DNA of 64,000 nt from CAZDQL01 sp964507325. GTDB taxonomy: Bacteria > Planctomycetota > UBA1135 > GCA-002686595. This document shows positions 53,367 through 62,176 of this stretch, piece by piece. The notes below the pieces were generated by a model. It saw only the letters and a program-made list of their open reading frames with translations, was not told where the DNA came from and searched no databases. Within the stretch, counting starts at the first letter, position 1. The number at the start of each line of letters is the position of its first letter. Made by a program: the position numbers and the translations under genes. Location: NCBI GenBank assembly GCA_964507325.1, contig CAZDQL010000013.1, forward strand, positions 32,118-96,117, given 5' to 3'.

Positions 53367-55820
53367 TCAGGGCCTCGAGGGGCGCAGGACGAGCTCCAGG
53401 TCGGAGGTGATGCCGGCGCGCACCTCGACCTCGAGCTCCGCTTCCTCGTAGGCGGCGCCGACTTGTCGCAGGACGTAGCGCCCCGGTGACAGGGCGGGCC
53501 CCAGGAGGATGGGGCGTCCGACGCAGGGGCGCTTGAGGAACTCGGTGCCCTGGTCCTTGGGGCGGGGTGCCATGAGGATGGGGCGCCCGTCCCACCCGGG
53601 ACCCTCGAGGGAGAGATCGGCGGGCTCCTCCCCGAGGCCGAAGAGGCGCAGGCGGATACGGCCCCCCAGCTCGACGGGGACGCCCACTCCGGCACCCCGT
53701 TCGCCCACGTCGGGGACCTTGACGCCGCCGGTCAGCAGGGCCCAGGACTGGTCTTCAGGTGCCAGGTCCTCGCGCGGGAAGAGCGTCAGGGCGCCCTGGT
53801 ACTTCCCCGCCGGGACGTCGGCGAAGACCACCTGGCCTCCGCTCACCTGCGCCGCGGGGAGGCTGTGGATTCCGCCGTGGATGATCATCAGCCCCAGCGA
53901 CGCGCCCTCCAACTCCGCAGCGCCCGGCCCGCTGAAGGCCAGGATCAGGGAGACGGCCTCCGCGGCCGGCGTCAACTGCACCGTCAGGCGGCCGGAGGCA
54001 CCGAAGTCCTCGATCGCCACTCGCCGATCGAACTCCTCGTACCCCGGTGCGTCGACCTCGAGGTCGAGTTTGACTCCGGGGTGCATCCAGAAGCGCGTCA
54101 TCCCCTCGGCGTCGACCCCGTGGCCCAGGAAGAGCATCGCGATGTCGGGGGAAGTGCGTCCGACGGGGCGACGGCGGACCGCGGCGCGCGTCACGGGTCG
54201 CTCCCCACACAGGAGCTGCAGCTCGACCGGCTCCAGGAGACTCTCGACGTGGATGCCCTCGGCGGGCGCGGTGACCTCCACCCCATCCCCCGGGGCGCGC
54301 AGGTAGTCGAAGGTGTGCCCGTCGAAGCGCGCGGGGACCGCCGCCACCTCGTAGGTCCCCGGCAGGAGGCCGACGATCGAGAAGCTCCCGCCGGGACCCA
54401 CCGGAACCTCCCGCTTGCGGTGACGGAAGCGCTGGCCGTCCCAAGTGGCCTCGCCGTGGGAGAGCCACGGCCCGCCGCCGGCGCGGGACCAGGCGATGAC
54501 CCGATCCGAGGGTCCGAGAGGCTCTCCACGGAAGGTCGCCCAGCCGGAGATCGAGATCCCGGCAGCGAGGCGCAGCTCCCCCAGGTCCACCCGGGGGCCC
54601 CCCTCGAAGGTCACCAGCCGCTCGAGGAGCGCCAGCTCGGGGTGGCGCACGACCAGTCGCCCCGGGCGCGGCGCATCCAGCTCGAGCTCGAAGGAGCCCC
54701 CCTCGTCGCAGCGCGTGCTGCCCCGCTCCTGGAAGCGGCTGAAGAAGCGACTGGCCACCTCCTCGCTGTGGAAGCTCATCCGCACGGCGTCCCAGTCGTC
54801 GATCGACACCCCCTCGGCGGGAACGACCCGACCGAGGAGCGTGGCCCCTGCGGAGAGCGGCACGTCCGCCTTCTCCGCGGAGGGGTCCTCGTCGCGGGCG
54901 GCTGCGATCGACGCAGCGCGGCGCCCCGCCTCCACAGGGGCGGGCTCGCCCGACGGGGAGGAGGAGCTCCCCGCCCCCACTGGAGGGCCGGGATCCGGCG
55001 CGCTCAGGGGCTGACCGCCCGAGCCCTGCGCTGCGGAGGGGGTGAGCTCGGCGACCACGGCCTCGGTCGCTCCACCCCCGCGGAAGCGCTCGGTCAGGGC
55101 CCAGGTGGCGACCAGACCGCCTCCCGCCACCAGGGTCAGGGCCGCGGCGGAGGCCAGCCGCTGGCTGGCGCCGACGGTCCCCAGGGCGACGGCGTGCCCG
55201 GAGGGCGCACCCGCCTGGAGGATCCCCCGCCGCACGGTCGCCAGCTGCGCGGGGGTGAGGACCACGCCCCCGGAGAGCGCCAGCCCCGCGGGCAGGGCCC
55301 GCCGCAGGCGGCGCAGTGCGCGGTAGATGCGCACCCGAGCGGTCCCCGCCGCGAGGCCGTGCTCGCGGGCGATCTCGCGGGGGGCGCGCCCCTCCTCGAG
55401 GTAGGGACGCAGGACCTGGCGGTCATCGGGGGGCAGGTCGTCGAGGGCGCGGGCCAGGGCGGCGGAGAGCTCCTCGCGTTCGGCACCCAGGGAGGCGTCC
55501 TCCACCTCGAGGGTGGGGCGCTCGAGGCGCAGCGGGTCGGGACGCCGCGCCGCGGCGCGCCGGGCCGCGCGGGCCTCGCGCGCCAGGATGCCCACCATCC
55601 AGGGCATCAGGGGACGGCTCGCGTCGTAGCGCTTGGCAGCGGAGAGGACCGCCAGGTAGGTCTCCTGCAGGACCTCCTGGGCCTGGTCGGCGTCGTGCGC
55701 CAGGTGGGCGGCCAGGGAGGCGAGCTCGGGAGAGGTGGCGTCGAAGAGACGCGCCAAGGCGCCCGCGTCTCCGCGGTCGCGCCAGGCCAGGAAGAGTCGT
55801 CGGATCGTTCGGAGTCGCAT
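53367..55820 (-). CDS. ECF sigma factor fused to a transmembrane segment and large ectodomain
   Basis: The 817-residue protein begins with an ECF sigma factor: sigma-2 (residues 20-95, HDADQAQEVLQETYLAVL) and sigma-4 (about 120-180, PPDDRQVLRPYLEEGRAPREIAREHGL). A hydrophobic segment (AAALTLVAGGGLVATWAL, about 225-245) is followed by a Ser/Pro-rich linker. About 540 residues of beta-rich sequence then include carboxypeptidase-regulatory-like units such as GLLPGTYEVAAVPARFDGHT and DVPAGKYQGALTLF. The fusion would hold the sigma factor at the inner membrane with a sensor outside. Release would need proteolysis. No separate anti-sigma gene is adjacent. Confidence 0.88.
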   Translation of the reverse strand: MRLRTIRRLFLAWRDRGDAGALARLFDATSPELASLAAHLAHDADQAQEVLQETYLAVLSAAKRYDASRPLMPWMVGILAREARAARRAAARRPDPLRLERPTLEVEDASLGAEREELSAALARALDDLPPDDRQVLRPYLEEGRAPREIAREHGLAAGTARVRIYRALRRLRRALPAGLALSGGVVLTPAQLATVRRGILQAGAPSGHAVALGTVGASQRLASAAALTLVAGGGLVATWALTERFRGGGATEAVVAELTPSAAQGSGGQPLSAPDPGPPVGAGSSSSPSGEPAPVEAGRRAASIAAARDEDPSAEKADVPLSAGATLLGRVVPAEGVSIDDWDAVRMSFHSEEVASRFFSRFQERGSTRCDEGGSFELELDAPRPGRLVVRHPELALLERLVTFEGGPRVDLGELRLAAGISISGWATFRGEPLGPSDRVIAWSRAGGGPWLSHGEATWDGQRFRHRKREVPVGPGGSFSIVGLLPGTYEVAAVPARFDGHTFDYLRAPGDGVEVTAPAEGIHVESLLEPVELQLLCGERPVTRAAVRRRPVGRTSPDIAMLFLGHGVDAEGMTRFWMHPGVKLDLEVDAPGYEEFDRRVAIEDFGASGRLTVQLTPAAEAVSLILAFSGPGAAELEGASLGLMIIHGGIHSLPAAQVSGGQVVFADVPAGKYQGALTLFPREDLAPEDQSWALLTGGVKVPDVGERGAGVGVPVELGGRIRLRLFGLGEEPADLSLEGPGWDGRPILMAPRPKDQGTEFLKRPCVGRPILLGPALSPGRYVLRQVGAAYEEAELEVEVRAGITSDLELVLRPSRP

Positions 55821-55860
55821 GGCCCTCCTCGGGGCGGGGGGCCCGGGCGTTACCGAGATT

Positions 55861-56808
55861 CTACTCCTCTGCCAAGAGCCTGCGCTCCCCCTCGAGGTCG
55901 CGGATCGGCTTCACGTCCTGGACCACCTCCAGGCAGCCGATGTAGGTCCCCGCCTTGTCGCGCACGGGGAAGTAGCGGATGTGGACGAAGCGCTCGCGGA
56001 AGTCGATCCAGAACTCGGCCAGCTCGCGCCGGCCGGCCTTGAAGTCGGTCAGGATGCGGTTCACCAGGTGCACGCTCTGGGGGGGGTGGCAGTCCTGCAC
56101 CTTGGTCCCGATCGCCGAGCGGTTGCGCGCGAAGATCTTGTCGTGGTCCTCGTGGCTGAAGTAGCGCACGATGTCGTCGGCGTCGACGAAGGAGAGCTCC
56201 ACCGGCAGGGTGTTCAGGATGCAGGCCAGGGTCTCGTGGTCGATCCCGAAGACCAGGTCCTTGACGTCCGCGCCGGAGGCCAGCCGCTCGGCGAGGGCGT
56301 AGTTTCGCTCGTGGGTGTCCTCGCCCAAGGCCGCTTCACAGGCCTCGATCCCTTGTAGGAGCGCCTGCTCGTCCTCGGGACCCATGACGCTGATGGCCAT
56401 CGGGTAGAGGATGTCGTTCTCCTTCCAGTAGTGCTCCTTGCAGAGCGCGGCGTACTCGGAGAATGCCGTCTTGAAGGGAGCCAGCGCGTCCGCGTTGCCG
56501 GCAGCGAAGGACTCGCCGTGCTCCTTGAGGGTGGCGATCAGCATCCCCTGGCGCTCGTGCTCGGCGAGCATCACCGCCAGGGGCCCCCCCTGGGTGGGGA
56601 CGCCGCGCTCTTCCATGAGGGGGAAGAGGTGGCGCTCCTCCTTCTTGTTGTGGCAGCCCTCGACGTAGTTCCAGAGGAACTTCACGGCCTCTCCCAGGAA
56701 TTGTGGGGAGGGGCCTTCGGGGGCGGCGAGCCTTTGCTCCACGGCCGCGAAGACCTTCTCGATGGTGGTGTGGTCCTCGGTGAGCAGTTCGTGCCAGCGG
56801 CGGGTCAT
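55861..56808 (-). CDS. Hemerythrin HHE - PAS domain protein
   Basis: Start ATG 56808 gives 315 residues. Residues 1-150 form a four-helix hemerythrin-like domain with ligand-type residues His13 (LLTEDHTTIEK), HNKKEERHLFP (about 47-57), EHERQ (about 77) and EHYWKEND (about 120), consistent with a di-iron site. The C-terminal 110 residues are a PAS/DUF438-type domain (FVDADDIVRYFSHEDHDKIF, FVHIRYFPVRDKAGTYIGC). Related proteins sense oxygen, NO or redox state. A CRP/FNR-type palindrome lies 107 bases upstream. Confidence 0.9.
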   Translation of the reverse strand: MTRRWHELLTEDHTTIEKVFAAVEQRLAAPEGPSPQFLGEAVKFLWNYVEGCHNKKEERHLFPLMEERGVPTQGGPLAVMLAEHERQGMLIATLKEHGESFAAGNADALAPFKTAFSEYAALCKEHYWKENDILYPMAISVMGPEDEQALLQGIEACEAALGEDTHERNYALAERLASGADVKDLVFGIDHETLACILNTLPVELSFVDADDIVRYFSHEDHDKIFARNRSAIGTKVQDCHPPQSVHLVNRILTDFKAGRRELAEFWIDFRERFVHIRYFPVRDKAGTYIGCLEVVQDVKPIRDLEGERRLLAEE

Positions 56809-56914
56809 CTCAGTCAACCTCTCGTTCCTGTGCGAACCAGTTGTTTCCGTGGGGGAGAACCTAAACCGCTCCCCACCACCGCGCGACGGGGGATCCTGTC
56901 TCGAATCGCGAGGT

Positions 56915-56928
56915 TTGACCGACGTCAA
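56915..56928. promoter_or_regulatory. CRP/FNR-family-type palindrome TTGAC-N4-GTCAA
   Basis: The 14-base sequence TTGACCGACGTCAA is a perfect inverted repeat with a 4-base centre, the geometry of FNR/DNR/NNR operators (consensus TTGAT-N4-ATCAA and variants with C/G). It lies in the 220-base gap between the hemerythrin-PAS gene and the protease gene. A second half-site GTCAA is near 56813. Confidence 0.4.
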
Positions 56929-57028
56929 GGGTGGTAGCCGGGCAAGTGCGATCCAACCGCCTCGCTTCGGCGGTATCGTAGGAGTCCCGACCCGGGCTCT
57001 TCCCCCCTCTCCCTTCGAAGACGAAGCC

Positions 57029-59608
57029 ATGCATCTCTCCCGTTTGCTGACCCCCATCCTGGGTACCGGCTGCCTCCTGGGTGGTCTGGCCGCCCCCGCG
57101 GCGATCGCCCAGCAGCCCACCGGGCTCCCCCTCGACGGCGTGGATCTGGTCCGAATCGCACCCCTCGATCTGCAATCGATCCAGGCGCAGGACATCGCTC
57201 GCCAGGCCCAGGGGCTGGCGCCCCGCTACGCGGTGCCCTTCCCCGTCACGATCACCCCCGACGACCGCGGCACCTGGGAGGATCTGGACGCGGACACCGT
57301 CCTCTGGCGCCTGAGGGTGACCTCCCCCGGGGCGCTCTCCCTGAACTTCGGCTTCACGGGCTTCTACCTGCCCGCCGATGCGACCCTGGTGGTCCACGGC
57401 GCGGACCAGACGGGTCAGTTCCTGGGCTTCGACGCCAGAGACAACGCCGAGCACGGCGAGCTGTGGACGCCGGTGGTGCTCTTCGACGACGCGGTGATCG
57501 AGCTGACCGCACCCCTCTCCCAAATCAGGCAGGTCGAGCTGGTGCTGGGCTCGATCAACGTGGGCTACCGCTTCTTCGGCGAGAAGCGCGGCGGCAATCG
57601 CTCCGGCAGCTGCAACATCGACGTGGTCTGCCCGGAGGGGGATCCCTGGTGGGACGAGATCAACTCCGTGGGGGTGATCTCCACCGGCGGGAGCACCTTC
57701 TGCAGCGGTTTCATGGTCAACAACACGGCCGAGGACGAGAAGCCCTTCTTCATGACCGCCAACCACTGCGGCGTCGGGTCGGGCAACGCCTCCTCCTTGG
57801 TCGTCTACTGGAACTACCAGAGCCCGAACTGCGGCCAGCAGGGGGGCGGATCGTTGTCGGACTGGCAGTCCGGCTCCTACTACCGCGCCTCCTACGGCTC
57901 CTCCGACTTCACCCTGGTGGAGCTGGACAGCGCTCCGAACCCGAACTGGAACGTCTCCTTCAGCGGCTGGAACCGCACCTCGGCCGACGCCACGGCCGCG
58001 GTGGCGATCCACCACCCTGCGACCGACGAGAAGAGCATCAGCTTCGAGGACGACCCCTGCACGACCACCAGCTACCTGGGCACCTCCTCCCCCGGTGACG
58101 GCACCCACGTGCGGGTCGAGGACTGGGACCTGGGAACCACCGAGCCCGGCTCCTCCGGCTCGCCCCTCTACGACCAGGACCACCACGTGGTGGGTCAATT
58201 GCACGGGGGCTACGCGGCCTGCGGCAACGATCTCGCGGACTGGTACGGGCGCTTCTCGATCTCCTGGACGGGGGGCGGCACGAGCTCCTCGCGCTTGAGC
58301 AACTGGCTCGACCCGATCGGGAGCGGCGTCAACACGCTGGACACCCTGGCCCCCGGCTCGTCGGGGTTGCGCGTCACACCCAGCACGAGCCTGAAGGCGA
58401 GCGGTGACGTGGGCGGCCCCTTCACCCCCAGCTCGATCGACTACACCCTCGAGAACAAGAACACGACGGGCATCAACTACCTCGTCAGCACGAACGCGGT
58501 CTGGCTCGACCTGACCAACGCCAGCGGCAGCCTGCCGGGAGGCGGCACGACGGTCGTGACCGTCTCGATCAACTCGCTGGCGGACACCCTCCCGATGGGG
58601 CTCTACGAGGACGTGGTCTCCTTCGAGAACACCACCGATCACGACGGCGACACCACCCGCAAGGTGGAGCTGCAAGTGGGCGTGCCGACCCTGGCCTACA
58701 GCTTCCCGATGAACACCGATCCGCACTGGACACAGATGGGTCTGTGGGACTTCGGCCAGCCCACGGGCGGCGGTGGCCAGTACGGCTACCCCGACCCCAC
58801 CAGTGGGCACACGGGGCCCAACGTCATGGGCTACAACCTCAACGGTGACTACCAGAACAACCTCGGGGAGCGCCACCTGACCTCCGTGGCCCTCGACTGC
58901 TCCAACCGCCTCGGGACGACGCTGCGCTTCTGGCGCTGGCTGGGCGTGGAGACGAGCACCTACGACCACGCCTACGTGCGCGTCTCGAACGACGGGACGA
59001 GCTGGACCACGGTCTGGGAGAACGGCGGCTCCGTCGAGGACTCGAGCTGGCAGCAGGTGGAGTACGACATCTCGGACGTCGCCGACGGCCAGAGCACGGT
59101 CTATCTGCGCTGGACGATGGGCAGCACCGACGGCAGCTGGCAGTACTGCGGCTGGAACATCGACGACGTGGAGGTCTGGGGCCTCGACGTCAACACCGCC
59201 GGGACGTACTGCACGCCGAAGACCACCTCTTCCGGCTGCCTGCCCTCGATGAGCTCCTCCGGCACCCCCAGCGCCTCCGCCTCCAGCGGGTTCACCGTCA
59301 CGGCGACCCAGGTCGAGCCGGGCGAGTACGGTCTGCTCTTCTTCGGAACCAGCGGCGCCGACAACGCCCCCTTCCAGGACGGCTACATGTGCATCCAGTT
59401 CCCGCTGGTGCGCACCCCCGTCCAGAACTCCGGTTCCGGGGGCTCGGGCCCCTGCCAGGGGATCCTCTCCCTGGACCTGAACGCCACCGGCTGGTGCGCG
59501 GCGATCGGCGCGGGGAACCAGGCCTGGATGCAGGGCTGGTTCCGGGATCCGCCGACCCCCGCCACCACGGGGCTGACCAACGCCATCACCTTCACGGTCC
59601 AGCCCTGA
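57029..59608 (+). CDS. Secreted trypsin-like serine protease with C-terminal beta domains
   Basis: ATG 57029 opens a Sec signal (ILGTGCLLGGLAAPAAIA, cleavage before QQ); the frame upstream to 56762 is antisense to the hemerythrin gene. A pro-region (about 130 residues) precedes an S1-family protease domain of the lysyl endopeptidase type: CSGFMVNN...FFMTANHCG with His near 243, SDFTLVELDS, and GSSGSPLYD with Ser near 374. Several paired Cys suggest disulfides. Then comes a BACON-like Ig module (about 450-550), a jelly-roll/MAM-like module (about 555-715), and a 130-residue C-terminal module beginning YCTPKTTSSGC. Confidence 0.9.
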   Translation: MHLSRLLTPILGTGCLLGGLAAPAAIAQQPTGLPLDGVDLVRIAPLDLQSIQAQDIARQAQGLAPRYAVPFPVTITPDDRGTWEDLDADTVLWRLRVTSPGALSLNFGFTGFYLPADATLVVHGADQTGQFLGFDARDNAEHGELWTPVVLFDDAVIELTAPLSQIRQVELVLGSINVGYRFFGEKRGGNRSGSCNIDVVCPEGDPWWDEINSVGVISTGGSTFCSGFMVNNTAEDEKPFFMTANHCGVGSGNASSLVVYWNYQSPNCGQQGGGSLSDWQSGSYYRASYGSSDFTLVELDSAPNPNWNVSFSGWNRTSADATAAVAIHHPATDEKSISFEDDPCTTTSYLGTSSPGDGTHVRVEDWDLGTTEPGSSGSPLYDQDHHVVGQLHGGYAACGNDLADWYGRFSISWTGGGTSSSRLSNWLDPIGSGVNTLDTLAPGSSGLRVTPSTSLKASGDVGGPFTPSSIDYTLENKNTTGINYLVSTNAVWLDLTNASGSLPGGGTTVVTVSINSLADTLPMGLYEDVVSFENTTDHDGDTTRKVELQVGVPTLAYSFPMNTDPHWTQMGLWDFGQPTGGGGQYGYPDPTSGHTGPNVMGYNLNGDYQNNLGERHLTSVALDCSNRLGTTLRFWRWLGVETSTYDHAYVRVSNDGTSWTTVWENGGSVEDSSWQQVEYDISDVADGQSTVYLRWTMGSTDGSWQYCGWNIDDVEVWGLDVNTAGTYCTPKTTSSGCLPSMSSSGTPSASASSGFTVTATQVEPGEYGLLFFGTSGADNAPFQDGYMCIQFPLVRTPVQNSGSGGSGPCQGILSLDLNATGWCAAIGAGNQAWMQGWFRDPPTPATTGLTNAITFTVQP

Positions 59609-59702
59609 CGGTCGGCGACGGCGACCCGCGGTGGGGGTATCGAGCTCGGTATCCACACCGCGGGTCGTCGCGTGTACCCTCGCCCGCAGAAAGCGAGAGG
59701 CC

Positions 59703-60227
59703 ATGAGCGCAGCGAGACCCACTCCGGGCGAGACGTCCGAGCACTTCCAAGCCTACATCGACCGGGTCCCCGACGGCGACATCGTCCGTCGCCTCGACGA
59801 ACAGGGAGCCCAGACCGGGGCCTTCCTGCGCGAGCTGGGGGCGGACTTGGGGTGGCACCGCTACGCCGATGACAAGTGGAGCCTGGCCGAGCTGGTCGGC
59901 CACCTGATCGACACGGAGCGCATGCTGGCGATCCGTGCCCTGGCCTTCGCCCGTGGCGGCCCCTGCGACCTGCCCGGCTTCGATCAGGACCTGTGGGTCT
60001 CCAACGCCGAGCACGACGAGCGCACCCTGGTCGACCTGTCGCGGGAGTTCGAGTCGCTGCGCTCCTCCCACGTGGCGCTCTTCGGTCACCTGACACCGGA
60101 GGCGTGGGTGCGCGCGGGACAGGCGGACGGCGCACCGATGACCCCGCGCTCGATCGCCTGGGTGATCGCGGGCCACGAGCTGCACCACCTGGCGATCGTG
60201 CGGGAGCGCTACCTCCCGCAGGACTGA
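59703..60227 (+). CDS. DinB/YfiT-family metal-binding protein
   Basis: Start ATG 59703 gives 174 residues. The four-helix DinB fold is recognisable from KWSLAELVGHLIDTERMLAIRAL, with the first metal His, and GHELHHLAIVRERYL with the two further His near the C-terminus. DinB-like proteins are often thiol-dependent transferases (for bacillithiol or mycothiol). It stands alone between the protease gene and a convergent MBL hydrolase. Function beyond the family is not inferable. Confidence 0.88.
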   Translation: MSAARPTPGETSEHFQAYIDRVPDGDIVRRLDEQGAQTGAFLRELGADLGWHRYADDKWSLAELVGHLIDTERMLAIRALAFARGGPCDLPGFDQDLWVSNAEHDERTLVDLSREFESLRSSHVALFGHLTPEAWVRAGQADGAPMTPRSIAWVIAGHELHHLAIVRERYLPQD

Positions 60228-60236
60228 TCGGGCTCG

Positions 60237-60301
60237 GCTAGGGCCGCACGCAGGGCCCTGCTAGGGCCGCACGCAGGGCCCTGCTAGGGCCGCACGAAGG
60301 G
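60237..60301. repeat. 23-bp tandem repeats with 12-bp palindromes between convergent genes
   Basis: Two exact 23-base units and most of a third run from 60237 to 60301. Each junction holds the perfect palindrome GCAGGGCCCTGC (60250-60261 and 60273-60284). The repeat unit includes the last codons and TAG of the minus-strand MBL gene, so the tract looks like a duplication of that gene's end. The palindromes could serve as a terminator for both neighbouring genes. Confidence 0.75.
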
Positions 60302-60913
60302 ATTGTGGGCCTTCTCCGCACCGATGGTGGAGTCCCCCATGTGCCCCGGGTGGATCGTGAGGTCGTCGGGCAGGACGTAGAGGCGCTGGCGGATCGAGCT
60401 GTCCAGGGCCTCGAAGGAGCCCCCCGGAAGATCGGTACGCCCGATCGACCCGGCGAAGAGGGTGTCGCCGGTGAAGACCCCCTCCTTCCAGCGCAGGCAG
60501 ACCCCGCCGGGGGAGTGCCCGGGGGTCGCGATCACCTCGAGGGTCGTCGCCCCGACCGAGACCTGGTCTCCGTGCTCGTAGAAGTGGTCGGGGGGGGGCG
60601 CGGGCTCGACCTCGAAGCCCCACATGCGCGCGCTCTCCACGAAGTGCTCCAGGATGAAGAGGTCCTCGCGGTGCATGTGGACGGGCGCGCCGGTGGCCTC
60701 CTTCAGCTCCCCCAGCCCGAGGATGTGGTCGACGTGGGCGTGGGTGAGCAGGATCTTGTCGAGCTGCGCCCCATCCTCCGCGTAGCCGCGCCACACGTCG
60801 AGCGCCCCCTCACCAGGATCGATGATGGCGGCCTGGCGGGTCGCCTGGTCGACGGCGACGTAGGTGTTCTCGGCGAAGGCACCGAGGGTGTGGCGGAAGA
60901 TGTCGAAGGTCAT
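60284..60913 (-). CDS. MBL-fold metallohydrolase, glyoxalase II-like
   Basis: The 209-residue protein has the metal motif LTHAHVDHILG (HxHxDH, about residues 54-61), GHSPGGVCL with the next His, GDTLFAGSIGRTDL with the bridging Asp, and IHPGHMGDSTIGAEKAHNPFV at the end. This is the pattern of small glyoxalase II-like/YcbL hydrolases; the C-terminal substrate domain of classical glyoxalase II is absent. The substrate may be S-lactoylglutathione or another thioester. The stop codon lies in a tandem-repeat tract. Confidence 0.92.
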   Translation of the reverse strand: MTFDIFRHTLGAFAENTYVAVDQATRQAAIIDPGEGALDVWRGYAEDGAQLDKILLTHAHVDHILGLGELKEATGAPVHMHREDLFILEHFVESARMWGFEVEPAPPPDHFYEHGDQVSVGATTLEVIATPGHSPGGVCLRWKEGVFTGDTLFAGSIGRTDLPGGSFEALDSSIRQRLYVLPDDLTIHPGHMGDSTIGAEKAHNPFVRP

Positions 60914-61018
60914 GCTCGGTCGGGTCAGGGCTCGACGGGGACTGGGGCTCGTGGATGGGAAGGGGCGCCAGCCTAGCCCGCTCCCCTCACCAGCGTCGAG
61001 CCCGAACCGCTCCGGCGG

Positions 61019-61573
61019 TCATTCGCCGTAGCGCAGCTCGATCGACTTCGGCGCGCAGGTCTGCGCCATGGGCAGGGTGACCAGGAACATGCGGTCGTGG
61101 GCGTCGTGGGGCAGAGTGCTGGAGCGCGCCCGCGGAGTCTCCTCCTCGGTCGACCTGAGCAAGGCCCCCGTCAGCGCTGGAACCGTGTTCGAGTGCCCGG
61201 CCACGACCGCCACCGAGCCCGCGGGAAGTGCCCTCAGCACGGCGACCTGCCGCGCGGCATCGCGGGCCGAGACGGTCTCGACCTCGAGCTCACAGCGCTG
61301 CGCCAGGGGGGCGAGGGTGGCGCGCGTGCGCTCGTACTCCGAGCAGAAGAGGTGGGTCACTCCCGCCTCTCCCAGCACGCGCGCCAGGGTCCGCGCCCTC
61401 TCGACGCCGCGGGGCGACAGCCCCGGATCGCGGTCGGCGGGATCGGAGGCATCGGCCTCGGCGTGACGCACGAGGAAGACGGTGATCGGCTCCCTCGGAA
61501 CCGGTTCCTGGAGGGGAGGGAAGACGAGCGGGCTGACGAGCACCGCGAGGAGAGCGCTGCGCAGGGAGAACAT
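61019..61573 (-). CDS. Secreted histidine phosphatase (phosphoglycerate mutase-like)
   Basis: Start ATG 61573 opens a signal peptide (SLRSALLAVLVSPLVFPPLQ). The 184-residue protein has the RHG-type motif FLVRHAEAD (His37 phospho-acceptor), CSEYERTRATLAPLA with the second Arg, and VVAGHSNTVPAL with the second catalytic His. It is likely a periplasmic phosphatase of the SixA/PGM-like branch. It lies 17 bases after the gene for a small membrane protein and is probably co-transcribed with it. Confidence 0.88.
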   Translation of the reverse strand: MFSLRSALLAVLVSPLVFPPLQEPVPREPITVFLVRHAEADASDPADRDPGLSPRGVERARTLARVLGEAGVTHLFCSEYERTRATLAPLAQRCELEVETVSARDAARQVAVLRALPAGSVAVVAGHSNTVPALTGALLRSTEEETPRARSSTLPHDAHDRMFLVTLPMAQTCAPKSIELRYGE

Positions 61574-61590
61574 GATCGGAGGAGGATACC

Positions 61591-61965
61591 TCAGCGGCCG
61601 AAGGCCCCCAGGCGACCGAAGACCCCCACCAGCGTGCCCAGGGGCAGGCGGCTCGTGCCGGGCATCACGCAGTAGGCCGCCCCCACCCCCGCCAGGGCCA
61701 GGCGTCCCCGGTGCGAGAGCCCCATGCTGCCCCCCGCCCACCAGCCGACGGCGGCGCCGACGAGCAGGGCCAGCGGCTTGGGCAGTCCCATCGGCGTCAT
61801 GAAGTCCGCCAGATCGAGCAGGACGCCGGCCACCAGGGGCCCCCATCCCGCGGCACCCTCGCGACCGGGCGTCCCCCGTGAGGCCCCGCCGCGATCGCCT
61901 CGGGAGTCGTCGTCGACCCGCTGGGCATCGACCTCGATGACCTCGTCGCCGTCCTCGTGTCCCAT
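61591..61965 (-). CDS. Small membrane protein, hypothetical
   Basis: The 124-residue product has an acidic, charged N-terminus (about 35 residues) and two or three hydrophobic segments (GPLVAGVLLDLADFM, PLALLVGAAVGWWAGGSMGL, LALAGVGAAYCVM). The central DLADFMTPMGLPKPLALLVGA looks conserved-like but I know no family. It is divergent from the beta-propeller lipoprotein and upstream of the phosphatase gene. Confidence 0.65.
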   Translation of the reverse strand: MGHEDGDEVIEVDAQRVDDDSRGDRGGASRGTPGREGAAGWGPLVAGVLLDLADFMTPMGLPKPLALLVGAAVGWWAGGSMGLSHRGRLALAGVGAAYCVMPGTSRLPLGTLVGVFGRLGAFGR

Positions 61966-62176
61966 TTCGATACACCCCCTGGTCCGCGCGTGCCCGCGCT
62001 GGACGGAGGGCAGTGTAGGTGGATCGGGGGCGGGTCCTCCCCTCCGATTTCCGACTCGTTTCGAGACCTCCGGTCGGTTAGCGAATCGAAAGCAGGAAAG
62101 GGAACACAGCGCCCCGGGAATGAGTCACTCTTCAGGGTAGGGGAACCTGAAACACCAGGATCGGCGGCCTGGCTCA

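Noticed and set aside
56861..59722. A 953-codon open frame antisense to the serine protease
   Set aside because: It mirrors the coding strand of a protein with signal peptide and catalytic triad; the antisense translation is low-complexity Val/Gly/Arg sequence.
62131..62151. Inverted repeat TTCAGG-N9-CCTGAA as an operator
   Set aside because: Arm length of six bases with a 9-base gap is expected by chance at this scale, and no matching regulator or second copy is seen.
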